Counted from the first letter of the stretch, positions 42,357 to 50,544 are shown. The stretch: DNA of 64,000 nucleotides from Hymenobacter jeongseonensis (GCF_015694725.1 NZ_JADQDQ010000007.1:124001-188000); one strand, 5' to 3'. A program made the numbers and translations. Notes: generated by a model from the sequence alone, not told the origin.

Positions 42357-43154
42357 CTAGATTTTCCCTTCAAACACCCGCACGGCTGGCCCGCTTAGCC
42401 ACACGTTGTCGAAACCACCGTCGGGGCGCTGGTTGAAAGCGACCTCCAGTTCGCCGCCGGGCGTGCTCAGGCGCACGGGCGAGGTAGCGCCGCGCTGCGA
42501 GGCCGCCAGCGCTACGGCCGTCACGCCCGTGCCGCAACTTAAGGTTTCGTCCTCTACGCCGCGCTCGTAAGTGCGCACGGGCCAGGGCTGGCTGGGGTCG
42601 GCGGGCACTTCCACAAAATTTACGTTGGTGCCAGCCGGGTCGTAGGCTTGGTCATAACGAATATCGTGACCAGTGGCGAACACGTTGAAATTGGCCAGTG
42701 CCGGCGACTCCGTGGGGTCGAGGAAGTGGACGTGGTGGGGCGAGCCGGTGTGCAGAAAGACGTCGTCCTCCCCCCCCTCCGCTTCTTGCGGCGCGGCTAC
42801 GTCAATCATCTTCAGGCGCACGGTGCCGTCGGTCTCCACGCGGGCATCGTGCGGGCCATCCACGGCCAGAAAATGAGTTTGGTCGGCAATCAGGCCCAGG
42901 AATTTGGCAAAGGCCACGGTGCACCGGCCGCCGTTGCCGCACATGGAGCTAGGGCGGCCGTCGGCGTTGAAATACACCATCTCAAAGTCGAAATCGGGCT
43001 TATTGCGCAGTAAGATGAGGCCATCGGCCCCAATGCCAAAGCGGCGGTGACAAAGGCGCGCAATCAGAGCTTGGTCAGTTTCGTCGAAAGCGTGGGCGCG
43101 GTCGTCAATCATCACGAAGTCGTTGCCGGTGCCTTGGTACTTGTGGAATTGCAT
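42357..43154 (-). CDS. dapF: Diaminopimelate epimerase
   Basis: Cofactor-independent epimerase that converts LL- to meso-diaminopimelate for lysine and peptidoglycan synthesis. The start is the ATG at 43154 (MQFHKYQGTGNDFVMIDDRA, 265 residues), the universal DapF N-terminus; the frame continues upstream through a repeat element without support. Two catalytic Cys are seen: Cys72 in PSSMCGNGGRC and Cys207 in ETLSCGTGVTAVAL. The gene is preceded by a possible -7 box TATTTTTG and by a palindromic repeat. Followed 23 bases later by the GNAT gene. Confidence 0.95.
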   Translation of the reverse strand: MQFHKYQGTGNDFVMIDDRAHAFDETDQALIARLCHRRFGIGADGLILLRNKPDFDFEMVYFNADGRPSSMCGNGGRCTVAFAKFLGLIADQTHFLAVDGPHDARVETDGTVRLKMIDVAAPQEAEGGEDDVFLHTGSPHHVHFLDPTESPALANFNVFATGHDIRYDQAYDPAGTNVNFVEVPADPSQPWPVRTYERGVEDETLSCGTGVTAVALAASQRGATSPVRLSTPGGELEVAFNQRPDGGFDNVWLSGPAVRVFEGKI

Positions 43155-43172
43155 GGGATGGTATTTAGCACA

Positions 43173-43180
43173 CAAAAATA
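43173..43180 (-). promoter_or_regulatory. Possible -7 box TATTTTTG upstream of dapF
   Basis: The minus strand reads TATTTTTG, matching TAnnTTTG, 18 bases before the dapF ATG and just outside the palindromic repeat at 43200. Confidence 0.45.
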
Positions 43181-43199
43181 ACTGTGATAGTAACGAAAC

Positions 43200-43297
43200 G
43201 TCATGCAGAGCGCAGCGCAGCATCTCGCGTGCTGTCACTAATCTCTAACCGTTGAGTTACTACCACAGGCGAGATACTTCGCTGCGCTCTGCATGAC
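43200..43297. repeat. Palindromic repeat, copy 1 of the CATGCAGAGC family
   Basis: A 98-base element with 32-base terminal inverted repeats (GTCATGCAGAGCGCAGCG at the left end, CGCTGCGCTCTGCATGAC at the right end; three mismatches over 32). The loop contains CACTAATC. It fills the gap between the dapF start and the PBP stop at 43299. It is related to the element at 47963-48066 in both arms and loop. Confidence 0.85.
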
Positions 43298-43298
43298 A

Positions 43299-45122
43299 CT
43301 AGTCGTCGTGCGGGCGGCTGCGGCGCTGAATGCGGGCCTCCCAGCGCTTGCGGCGGGGAGCGATGCTGCCGCGCAGGTATTTCTCCATGACCATGGCGGC
43401 GCAGGGCGCAGCAGCAGTAGCCCCAAAGCCCCCGTTTTCGATATAGACAGCCACGGCAATTTGCGGGTCGTTGGCTGGGGCAAAACCGACAAACGTAGCG
43501 TGGTCGTCGCCCTCGTCGTTTTCTACGGTGCCGGTTTTGCCGGCAACGGCAATGCCCACGTCGGCCAAGCTGGAGGTTTCGGCGGTGCCACCGCGCCGCA
43601 TCACGGCCAGCATGCCAGGTATCAGCGCTTCAAAATTTGCGCTATCGATGAGGGTGCGGTGCTTTTGAGTGAACCGCGGCAGCGGGCCGTTATCGCCCAC
43701 ACTGCGCACAAAGTGGGGGGTGTAGTACCAGCCGCGGTTGGCCACAATGGCCACCATATTGGCCATTTGCAAGCCCGTAAGGTTGATTTCGCCCTGGCCC
43801 ACGCTCAGCGAGTAGATGGAGCGGTAGTTCCAGCGCGGGGTCCGGCGGGCCTTGTCGTAATACGCAGCGGTGGGCAGGAAGCCGGGGCTTTCGCGGGGCA
43901 CGTCCACGGTCAGCAGCGAATCGAGCCCAAACGAGCGGGCGTAGCGCCGCCAAGCATCGAGGTTGGCGTGGCGGGCGGCCACGGTATCGGTCCGCAGGCT
44001 GTCGGGCACGCGGTTGATGAGGGCGCGCATCACCTGGTAGAAGTAGGGGTTGCAGCTGTATTGCAGCCCCATGGTCAGGCTTTTGGCCTGCGGATGGTGG
44101 TGCACGCAGCTGATGAGCGACTGGTCGCAGCGAAATGAAGCATTGGGCTCGATGGCGCCCATTTGCAAGGCCACGGCCGCATTCACCAGCTTAAACACCG
44201 AGCCGGGCGGATTGGCCAGCATGGCGGGACGGTTGATGAGCGGCATGTCCTCGTGCTGCAGCAGCTTGGCGCGGTTGCCCGCTTGGTCGGGGGCGGTGAG
44301 GGTGCCCGCGGAGTACGTGGGGCCCGACACGGCGCACAGGATTTCGCCGGTGCGCGGGTCCAGTGCCACCAAGTAGCCTTTGCGGCCACCCAGCAGGCTT
44401 TCGGCATACGCCTGCAGCTTCACGTCGATGGTCAGGTGCAAGTCCTGGCCTTGCTGAAAGGCTGTGTCGGCTGCCCAAGTGCCGTGTTCCTGGCCTGCGG
44501 AGTCCACGAGGGGGTGCAGAAAGCCCCGGTGTCCGTTGAGCAGGCCGTTGTAGTAGGTTTCGACCCCGCCGCTGCGCAAGCGGTAAAAGCGCCCGCGCCG
44601 GTAGCGCATGGCTTGCTTCAGAAACGCCTGGGCGTTGGCATTCATGTAGCCCAGTACGGGTGCCCCCACGCGGGTGGTGTAGGCGCGGCCGCGCCGCTCG
44701 GTGAGGGTGAGGGCGGGCCACTCGGTGCGGTGGCGGCGCACCCGCTCGGCTTCGGTTTTGGTGAGCAGCAGGTGCACAGGGTAGCCAGCGGGAGCTTCTT
44801 CGTAGGGCAAGGCGGCGGCAATGCGCTTTTTAGTGGCTATCGGCCCCCAGCCCAACAGCTGGCCCAAGGCCGCGGTGTCGAGCGGGGGGCGGCGCGGCAA
44901 GCTCAGCAAAAACTGCGGCCGGGTATCCACCAGCACCGAGTCGTGGCGGTCGAGGATGCGCCCGCGCTGCGGAATATCAGTCAGCACTACCCGGCGGCGG
45001 GTGTACTGCACCGCAGTGTCCTGAACGGGCGCACTGGCCGGCGTGCCGGGCGAAGAGCAGGCGCACAGCCCGTTCAATACCATCCCTAAAACCAACGCTT
45101 TACAAGTAACGAATAGCCTCAT
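43299..45122 (-). CDS. Lipoprotein-anchored penicillin-binding transpeptidase (PBP2-type)
   Basis: A 607-residue D,D-transpeptidase that cross-links peptidoglycan. The N-terminus is a lipoprotein signal (MVLNGLCACSSPGTP, lipid Cys about 22), not the single membrane helix usual for class B PBPs. A reduced dimerisation region follows (about 45-220, with PQRGRILDRHDSVLVDTRPQ). The catalytic motifs are intact: Ser308 and Lys311 in PPGSVFKLVNAA, Ser-Cys-Asn at about 356-358 in LQYSCNPYF, and Lys-Thr-Gly at about 529-531 in AGKTGTVEN. The motif spacing and the sequence around the active site are PBP2/MrdA-like. Lies after dapF on the same strand but is separated from it by a repeat. Confidence 0.9.
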   Translation of the reverse strand: MRLFVTCKALVLGMVLNGLCACSSPGTPASAPVQDTAVQYTRRRVVLTDIPQRGRILDRHDSVLVDTRPQFLLSLPRRPPLDTAALGQLLGWGPIATKKRIAAALPYEEAPAGYPVHLLLTKTEAERVRRHRTEWPALTLTERRGRAYTTRVGAPVLGYMNANAQAFLKQAMRYRRGRFYRLRSGGVETYYNGLLNGHRGFLHPLVDSAGQEHGTWAADTAFQQGQDLHLTIDVKLQAYAESLLGGRKGYLVALDPRTGEILCAVSGPTYSAGTLTAPDQAGNRAKLLQHEDMPLINRPAMLANPPGSVFKLVNAAVALQMGAIEPNASFRCDQSLISCVHHHPQAKSLTMGLQYSCNPYFYQVMRALINRVPDSLRTDTVAARHANLDAWRRYARSFGLDSLLTVDVPRESPGFLPTAAYYDKARRTPRWNYRSIYSLSVGQGEINLTGLQMANMVAIVANRGWYYTPHFVRSVGDNGPLPRFTQKHRTLIDSANFEALIPGMLAVMRRGGTAETSSLADVGIAVAGKTGTVENDEGDDHATFVGFAPANDPQIAVAVYIENGGFGATAAAPCAAMVMEKYLRGSIAPRRKRWEARIQRRSRPHDD

Positions 45123-45345
45123 AGGGAAATATTAGGGGTGGCGCGCTGCGGTGGCTAAGCTGACCGGGACTATCCCAGCCAGACCGCCACTAGCTCGCTA
45201 CCGCAGTGCGCATACGGTAAAGCTAATTTACTGACTACCGTGGGGCTCACATTCTTCGATGAATCGGTCTCAGGGCCGTATTAAAGAGGTTGAATTACCC
45301 TGGAAGCCGTTGGCGGTCAGGGCAGAGCTGTCATCAGCCGTGCTG

Positions 45346-45834
45346 TTAAGAAATGGCTTTTCGCAACAAGGCAATCTGCCCGGCGTGGTAGAGGTAGTGC
45401 TGGGCCACCCCGTGCAGCATGACGTAGGCCGAAGAACCTGGGCTTTGCGCCTTATCAGGAAAAACCCCGATGGTGTGGTCCAGACTATCATCAGCTACAG
45501 CGGCGGCGGTTTGCAGCAGGCGCTCATGGGCAGCACGCAACTCGCTCAGCACCTGCTGCCAGTCAGCTTCGGTTGGGTTTTCGGGCGGTGCGGGCCAGTC
45601 TTCGGCGTCGCTGATTTCCAGTTGCGCGTTTTGCTGAATGCGGCGGGTCACCACCTCGGCCCAGACGCCAGCATGCCGCGTAATTTCCCAAATACTATGG
45701 GCCGCAGCCACGGGATGCTGGGCAGCTTGAGCAGCCGTAATGCCGTTGAGGTTGGTTAGCAGAGAAGGACCGGACCACGGTTCCCCATCGAATGCCTGGC
45801 GGAGTTGGTCGATGATGCGAGCAGTTTCAGACAT
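45346..45834 (-). CDS. DinB-family protein
   Basis: From the ATG at 45834 (MSETARIIDQLRQAFDGEPW) the protein has 162 residues. It has the DinB_2 layout of a four-helix bundle with three metal-binding His. The likely ones are in AAAHSIWEITRHAGVWAEVV (two His) and MLHGVAQHYLYHAGQIALL. The family includes metal-dependent thiol transferases and many proteins of unknown role; DinB was named for DNA-damage induction, which does not imply the same here. It is divergent from the methyltransferase gene, and the two share a 148-base intergenic region. Confidence 0.88.
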   Translation of the reverse strand: MSETARIIDQLRQAFDGEPWSGPSLLTNLNGITAAQAAQHPVAAAHSIWEITRHAGVWAEVVTRRIQQNAQLEISDAEDWPAPPENPTEADWQQVLSELRAAHERLLQTAAAVADDSLDHTIGVFPDKAQSPGSSAYVMLHGVAQHYLYHAGQIALLRKAIS

Positions 45835-45966
45835 GATAGAAGGCAAAAAGAGGTGCAGTAGGTAAATATAGTTTTTTGCTCGCAACGGCTTTTGCCAAAA
45901 GCGGCGGGCAGCGTCCTTACTCTATCGGCCCTCCCGTCCTGGTACGACCCTGCCAGGCCCGGCCCC

Positions 45967-45974
45967 TACCTTTG
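45967..45974 (+). promoter_or_regulatory. Bacteroidetes -7 box TACCTTTG before the methyltransferase gene
   Basis: Exact match to TAnnTTTG, ending 8 bases before the ATG at 45983. This gives an almost leaderless message, as seen before deoC. Confidence 0.6.
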
Positions 45975-45982
45975 CGCGTTCT

Positions 45983-46867
45983 ATGTACGACTTCCTCACC
46001 ACCTCGCCCTGGCCCGACTACGAACTCATCGATTGCGGCAACTTCCAGAAGCTGGAACGCTTCGGTAAGTATATGCTGGCCCGGCCCGAGCCCCAAGCCA
46101 TCTGGGACCCGCACCTGCCCCTGAAAGAATGGGAAAAGGCCGATGCCGCTTTTGCCCGCGCCCCCGGCAGCACTGAAAAAGGCCAGTGGCGCCTCAAGCC
46201 CGCCATGCCCGAGCAGTGGGTTATTGCATACGAGCGGCCCGATGGCCTCAAGCTGAAGTTTCGGCTGGGCCTGTCGTCGTTCAAGCACGTGGGCCTGTTT
46301 CCGGAGCAGGACCCCAACTGGCAGTTCATCTACAACCAGACGCGGCTGCGGCGGGCCAAATTGCCCCGCGTGCTCAACCTGTTTGCCTACACCGGCGCGG
46401 CCACGCTGGCTGCCCGCGCCGCCGGCGCCGATGTCACGCACCTCGATTCGGTGAAGCAAGTCAACTTCTGGGCCCGCGACAACATGGAAGCCAGCCAACT
46501 CGACGGCGTGCGCTGGCTCGTGGAAGACGCCATGAAGTACGTACGGCGCGAAGTGAAGCGCGGCAGCAAGTACCAAGGCCTCATCCTCGACCCGCCCGCC
46601 TACGGCCGCGGCCCCAACGGCGAGAAGTGGCAGCTAGAAGACGAGTTGAACGAAATGCTCAAGCTCAGCCAACAGCTGCTCGACCCCGAAGACCATTTTT
46701 TTGTGGTGAACTTGTACTCCCTGGGCTTCTCGGCGTTGATTCTGGACAACCTGACCACGGCCATTTTTCCGGGCCCGAAATCGGTGCGGGAATTGGGCGA
46801 AATTTATTTGCACGACGCGGGCCAACGCAAGTTGCCGCTGGGCACGTTCTGCCGGTTCGCTAACTAA
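45983..46867 (+). CDS. RlmI-like class I SAM-dependent rRNA methyltransferase (no PUA domain)
   Basis: A 294-residue methyltransferase. The N-terminal domain begins YELIDCGNFQKLERFGKYML, a segment characteristic of a PUA-less branch related to RlmI/RlmL-type 23S rRNA methyltransferases. The SAM-binding motif I is VLNLFAYTGAATLAARAAGA, followed by HLDSVKQVNFWARDNMEASQ, and motif IV is LILDPPAYGRGPNGEKWQLE. It is shorter than E. coli RlmI (about 396 residues) because the N-terminal PUA domain is missing. The base that is modified cannot be read from sequence. Confidence 0.88.
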   Translation: MYDFLTTSPWPDYELIDCGNFQKLERFGKYMLARPEPQAIWDPHLPLKEWEKADAAFARAPGSTEKGQWRLKPAMPEQWVIAYERPDGLKLKFRLGLSSFKHVGLFPEQDPNWQFIYNQTRLRRAKLPRVLNLFAYTGAATLAARAAGADVTHLDSVKQVNFWARDNMEASQLDGVRWLVEDAMKYVRREVKRGSKYQGLILDPPAYGRGPNGEKWQLEDELNEMLKLSQQLLDPEDHFFVVNLYSLGFSALILDNLTTAIFPGPKSVRELGEIYLHDAGQRKLPLGTFCRFAN

Positions 46868-46878
46868 CATCTTCGTTT

Positions 46879-46983
46879 CTCATCCGGAGCGTAAGAAAAG
46901 ACCTTATCCAGTTGAAACGACTCTCGTTCAGCCGTGATAAGGTCCTTCGACCTCGCTTGACTCGCGACATGCTCCGGATGACA
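46879..46983. repeat. Palindromic intergenic repeat, minus-orientation copy of the 68-base repeat plus its second arm
   Basis: Outer arms TCATCCGGAGC and GCTCCGGATGA, inner arms GACCTTATC and GATAAGGTC. The bases 46916-46983 are, in reverse complement, the same as 49245-49312 apart from three mismatches. The element fills the gap between the methyltransferase and Ppx genes. Confidence 0.85.
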
Positions 46984-47004
46984 GATATATTATATTGTAA
47001 TTTC

Positions 47005-47958
47005 ATGCACACTGCCCACGCCCACCGTCGCCTCGCACTCATTGATTTGGGCACTAACACCTTCCACCTGCTCATAGTGGAAATGCCGACCGTACCCGGT
47101 GAAAAGCCGCTGGTTTTGCTGCGCACCAAAGCCGGCGTGCGCCTGGGCGAAGGCGGCATCAGCAAGGGCGTCATCGCCCCCGAAGCCTATGCCCGTGCCC
47201 TGCACACCCTGGCCGGCTTCAAAGAAGAAATTGAGCTGCATGAAGTGACGGAAACCCGCGCCACGGCCACCAGCGCCATGCGCGTTACCCGCAACGGCCC
47301 GGACTTGGTGCGCGACATATTCGAGCAAACCGGCATCCAGGTCGACGTTATTCCCGGCGAGCGGGAGGCCGAGCTTATCTGCGCCGGCATTCGCCAGGCC
47401 GTGCCGCTGGGCCCGGAGCCGCATTTGCTCATGGACATTGGCGGGGGCTCCGTGGAATTCATCATTGCCGATGAAGGCACCATCTTCTGGAAGCAAAGCT
47501 TCGAAATAGGCGCCCAGCGCCTGCTGGACCAGTTTTTCCCTAATCCCGCTGGCATAATCCCCGCCGCCGCGGTAGCCGCCGAGCAAGACTACCTGAACGC
47601 CGTGCTGGCCCCGCTCGCGGCCGCCATCAAGCACTACAAACCTGTGAGCTTGGTTGGCGCCTCCGGCAGCTTCGACAGCCTAGCCGACATGCAGCTCGGT
47701 GAGCTACGCAGCGAAGCCCACCTGCCACCTTTCACCGAGCTATGCCTGGCCAGTTTTCAGGACAGCTACCGGCACCTGCTCAGTGGCAACCACGAGCAAC
47801 GCGTGGCCTTGCCCGGCATCTTGCCCATGCGAGCCGACATGCTGGTGGTGGCCGCCGTGCTCATTGATTACGTGCTGGGCATCTCCGAAATCACCCGCAT
47901 CCGCACCTCGGCTTACGCCTTGAAGGAAGGCCTGCTTGCCGAAATGCTGGTTAATTAA
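47005..47958 (+). CDS. Ppx/GppA-family phosphatase
   Basis: From the ATG at 47005 (MHTAHAHRRLALIDLGTNTF) the protein has 317 residues; the frame upstream lies within a palindromic repeat. It has the ASKHA-fold motifs of Ppx/GppA enzymes: ALIDLGTNTFHLLIVEM (phosphate loop 1), RATATSAMRVTRNGPDLVRD and VIPGEREAELICAGI, then LLMDIGGGSVEFIIADEG (phosphate loop 2). It has only the N-terminal two-lobed core, without the HD-like C-terminal domain of E. coli Ppx and GppA. Family members hydrolyse polyphosphate or pppGpp. Its stop codon lies four bases before a perfect palindromic repeat. Confidence 0.9.
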   Translation: MHTAHAHRRLALIDLGTNTFHLLIVEMPTVPGEKPLVLLRTKAGVRLGEGGISKGVIAPEAYARALHTLAGFKEEIELHEVTETRATATSAMRVTRNGPDLVRDIFEQTGIQVDVIPGEREAELICAGIRQAVPLGPEPHLLMDIGGGSVEFIIADEGTIFWKQSFEIGAQRLLDQFFPNPAGIIPAAAVAAEQDYLNAVLAPLAAAIKHYKPVSLVGASGSFDSLADMQLGELRSEAHLPPFTELCLASFQDSYRHLLSGNHEQRVALPGILPMRADMLVVAAVLIDYVLGISEITRIRTSAYALKEGLLAEMLVN

Positions 47959-47962
47959 TCAA

Positions 47963-48066
47963 CCCGTCATGCAGAGCGGAGCGAAGCATCTCGCGTGCCG
48001 CCACTAATCCTGACGTTTAATTTTACTGCAACACGCGAGATGCTTCGCTCCGCTCTGCATGACGGG
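47963..48066. repeat. Palindromic repeat, copy 2 of the CATGCAGAGC family (perfect 35-base arms)
   Basis: The 35-base terminal inverted repeat begins CCCGTCATGCAGAGCGGAGC and is perfectly complementary to the right end. The loop holds CACTAATCCTGACG. Arms and loop are related to the element at 43200-43297. It starts four bases after the Ppx stop. Confidence 0.9.
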
Positions 48067-48089
48067 TGGGACGAACTAATAAATCCCCG

Positions 48090-49154
48090 ATGACTTTCTC
48101 CTACAACCAGCTTTTCACCTTCACCGAAGCCGTTTTCCGCAGCATCGGCTGCCCCGAAGAAGATGCCACCCTCGCCACCGAAACCCTGCTTTCGGCCGAC
48201 CTGCGTGGCATCGATTCGCACGGTGTGGCCCGCTTGGTGGGCTACGTGCGCCTCTGGGAAGCCGGTCGCATTAACCCCACGCCCCGCGTAGGCGTGACCT
48301 ACGAAACCCCCAGCACCGCGGTGGTAGACGGAGACGGCGGCCTGGGCCTAGTGGTGGGCCCCAAAGCCATGCGCGTGGCCATCGAAAAAGCACAGCAAGT
48401 GGGTACGGGCTGGGTATCGGTAAAAAACTCCAACCATTTCGGCATTGCCGGCTACCACGCCATGCTGGCTTTGGCCCACGACATGATAGGCGTGGCCATG
48501 ACCAATGCCTCGCCCCTGGTCGCGCCCACCTATTCGCTCGACCGCCTGCTCGGCACCAACCCCATTGCGGTAGCTGTGCCCGCCGGCGAGCAGCCCGATT
48601 TCGTAGCCGACCTCGCCACGACCACCGCCGCCAACGGCAAGCTCGAAATTGCCCAGCGCAAGCAACTGCCGGTGCCCGAAGGCTGGGTGCAGAACGCCGA
48701 CGGCAGCGGCTCGACCGATGCGAACGCCGTGAAAAATGGGGGCGCCCTGCTACCCCTGGGCGGCGCCACCGGCTCGCACAAAGGCTACGCACTGGGCTCG
48801 GTGGTTGATATTTTTTCGGCGGTGCTCTCCGGCGCCAACTACGGCCCGTGGGTGCCCCCATTCGTGGCGTTCCTGCAGCCCCCTACTGACCCCGTAGGCC
48901 AGGGCCTGGGCCACTTTTTCGGCGCTATGCGCGTAGATGCTTTCCGGCCCGCCGACGAGTTCAAGGCCCACATGGATAACTGGATTACCACGTTCCGTAA
49001 CGCGCACGCCATCGAGGGCAAAAAAGTCCTCATCCCCGGCGACCCCGAGCGCGAAATGGCCGCCGTGCGCCTGCTAGAAGGCATTCCGTTGCTGGATGCC
49101 GTGGTGAAGGATTTAGAGGGTGTCGGGCAGAAGTTTGGGGTAAAGCTGGGGTAG
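48090..49154 (+). CDS. Ldh-family (malate/L-lactate/sulfolactate dehydrogenase type) NAD(P)-dependent oxidoreductase
   Basis: A 354-residue dehydrogenase from the ATG at 48090 (MTFSYNQLFTFTEAVFRSIG). The family blocks are present: TLLSADLRGIDSHGVARLVG, the segment VGTGWVSVKNSNHFGIAGYH with the catalytic His, GVAMTNASPLVAPT, and the C-terminal GSHKGYALGSVVDIFSAVLS. This family is structurally unlike classic malate dehydrogenase and includes ureidoglycolate, sulfolactate and 2,3-diketogulonate reductases, so the substrate is open. No related pathway genes lie nearby. It follows a perfect palindromic repeat and is followed by another repeat-rich gap. Confidence 0.88.
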   Translation: MTFSYNQLFTFTEAVFRSIGCPEEDATLATETLLSADLRGIDSHGVARLVGYVRLWEAGRINPTPRVGVTYETPSTAVVDGDGGLGLVVGPKAMRVAIEKAQQVGTGWVSVKNSNHFGIAGYHAMLALAHDMIGVAMTNASPLVAPTYSLDRLLGTNPIAVAVPAGEQPDFVADLATTTAANGKLEIAQRKQLPVPEGWVQNADGSGSTDANAVKNGGALLPLGGATGSHKGYALGSVVDIFSAVLSGANYGPWVPPFVAFLQPPTDPVGQGLGHFFGAMRVDAFRPADEFKAHMDNWITTFRNAHAIEGKKVLIPGDPEREMAAVRLLEGIPLLDAVVKDLEGVGQKFGVKLG

Positions 49155-49203
49155 CCAGTTTATTTAAAGAAGCTTCTTTATCAATAAGCTTCACTCAAAC
49201 GAA

Positions 49204-49348
49204 TGTCATGCTGAGTGGAGTCGCAGCATCTGGCTCACGCCATATGTCATCCTGAGCATGTCGCGAATCAAGCGAGGTCGAAGAACCTTATCACGGCTGA
49301 ACGAGAGTCGTTCTGCGGGGATAAGATGCTTCCTTCATCAGCATGACA
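49204..49348. repeat. Composite palindromic repeat region: TGTCATGCTGA element containing the 68-base repeat
   Basis: Outer arms TGTCATGCTGA (49204-49214) and TCAGCATGACA (49338-49348), and inner AGCATCT / AGATGCT, belong to one inverted repeat. Between them lies 49245-49312, the plus-orientation copy of the 68-base repeat found inverted at 46916-46983 (three mismatches). Confidence 0.8.
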
Positions 49349-49404
49349 GATGTCGCGAGTGGAAGCTTCGACAAGCTCAGCAGAAAATCTGGTTTTAACC
49401 AAAA

Positions 49405-49440
49405 GGAAAGGCCCTCCTGGAAATCCAGACGGGCCTTTCC
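49405..49440. terminator. Bidirectional terminator
   Basis: Stem GGAAAGGCCC / GGGCCTTTCC with an inner CTGG / CCAG extension around AAAT. It lies between the convergent Ldh gene and the first L,D-transpeptidase gene. Confidence 0.75.
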
Positions 49441-49460
49441 TAATGCAACAAGTTTGTTTT

Positions 49461-50300
49461 CTAGCTTTGATTAGCGGCAGTAGAAGTCGACACCAGGGCG
49501 GCGATGGCGGCTTCTTGATTTAGATATTTCGAATCGTAACCGGCGTTTGACTTATTGATGAACAAGCAAGTGCCACCGTTTACGGCATCAATAATTTCAT
49601 CCTTCAGGTCCATGGGCAAGGCGGGGCAGCCGAGGCTACGGCCCAAGCGGCCGTTCTGCTTGATGAAGTCTTCGCTGACATAATCTGCGCCGTGCATCAC
49701 CACCGAACGGGCCGCCGCGTTGGTATTAAAGCCCTCATCGAGGCCTTCGAGGCGCAGGCTGCGGCCGTGCTTGCCCTGGTATTCTTTGCTGGTGGCATAG
49801 AACCCGAGACTGCTCATGTTGCTCTGGTCGGTGTTGGAGAAGTTGGTGGCTTCGTTCTCACCGGAGTTGTGGCCGTGGGCCACCAGCGTGTGGAATTTGG
49901 TTTGGTTGGTGGCCAAATCGAACACCCAAAGCCGCTTTTCGGTTGAGGGCAGGTCGAAGTCTACCACGGTCAGCAATTGCTTGTCGTCGGCTAGCTGGCC
50001 GGCTTCGCGCAGGTTGAGGTAGCCCGTCATGGCCTTGGCGAAGGTTTCAAACTTGAGGCCCTGCTGCTCGGCACCCAGCGCGTCGTAAGTAGCGCGCAGT
50101 TTCATATCGAAAACAGCGGTGGGCGAAGTGGCCACGTTGGGCATACGCACCTCGTTACCAGTCCCACCGGCCATGGATTTGGTCACGGGCGTTGCCAGCG
50201 GGGTAGCCAGGAACAATGACGCCAGAAAGGGCAGTACGCGACGGGCCACGCGAGCCCGCATCATCTTGCGTTTGCGCTGAATTACGCTGGTCTGGTGCAT
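49461..50300 (-). CDS. L,D-transpeptidase-like murein enzyme (YkuD_2 type), copy 1
   Basis: A 279-residue protein with a signal peptide (VLPFLASLFLATPLATPVT) and a C-terminal catalytic domain of the murein L,D-transpeptidase type. The core reads LLTVVDFDLPSTEKRLWVFD, HTLVAHGHNSGENEATNFSN, then SVVMHGADYVSE (His about 203) and GRLGRSLGCPALP with the catalytic Cys about 225. The arrangement of His, then SxGCPA, matches YkuD_2 proteins, which are found in many Bacteroidetes. It would act in the periplasm, cross-linking or anchoring peptidoglycan. The second copy lies about 1.1 kb upstream on the same strand. Confidence 0.87.
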   Translation of the reverse strand: MHQTSVIQRKRKMMRARVARRVLPFLASLFLATPLATPVTKSMAGGTGNEVRMPNVATSPTAVFDMKLRATYDALGAEQQGLKFETFAKAMTGYLNLREAGQLADDKQLLTVVDFDLPSTEKRLWVFDLATNQTKFHTLVAHGHNSGENEATNFSNTDQSNMSSLGFYATSKEYQGKHGRSLRLEGLDEGFNTNAAARSVVMHGADYVSEDFIKQNGRLGRSLGCPALPMDLKDEIIDAVNGGTCLFINKSNAGYDSKYLNQEAAIAALVSTSTAANQS

Positions 50301-50544
50301 ATTTTCTTGGAATTAGCAGGTGAAGCAAGTAGAACCACTGGTCCTGCATGCAGCTGTTGATTTGCAACCTTATACGTAGTTCGCAGTCCGGCGGCTGGTT
50401 TATAAACGGTTAGTTGGCCCAAATGATTCCTTCAGCGGGTTTTGGAACGGTAGCGCGAGGCTTGCGCTTCGCGTGTCGTTGAAGAATCCACTACTTCAAT
50501 AAACAGCTGTTTTACAAAGTAATATAACGCAAAAATGGCCATTA

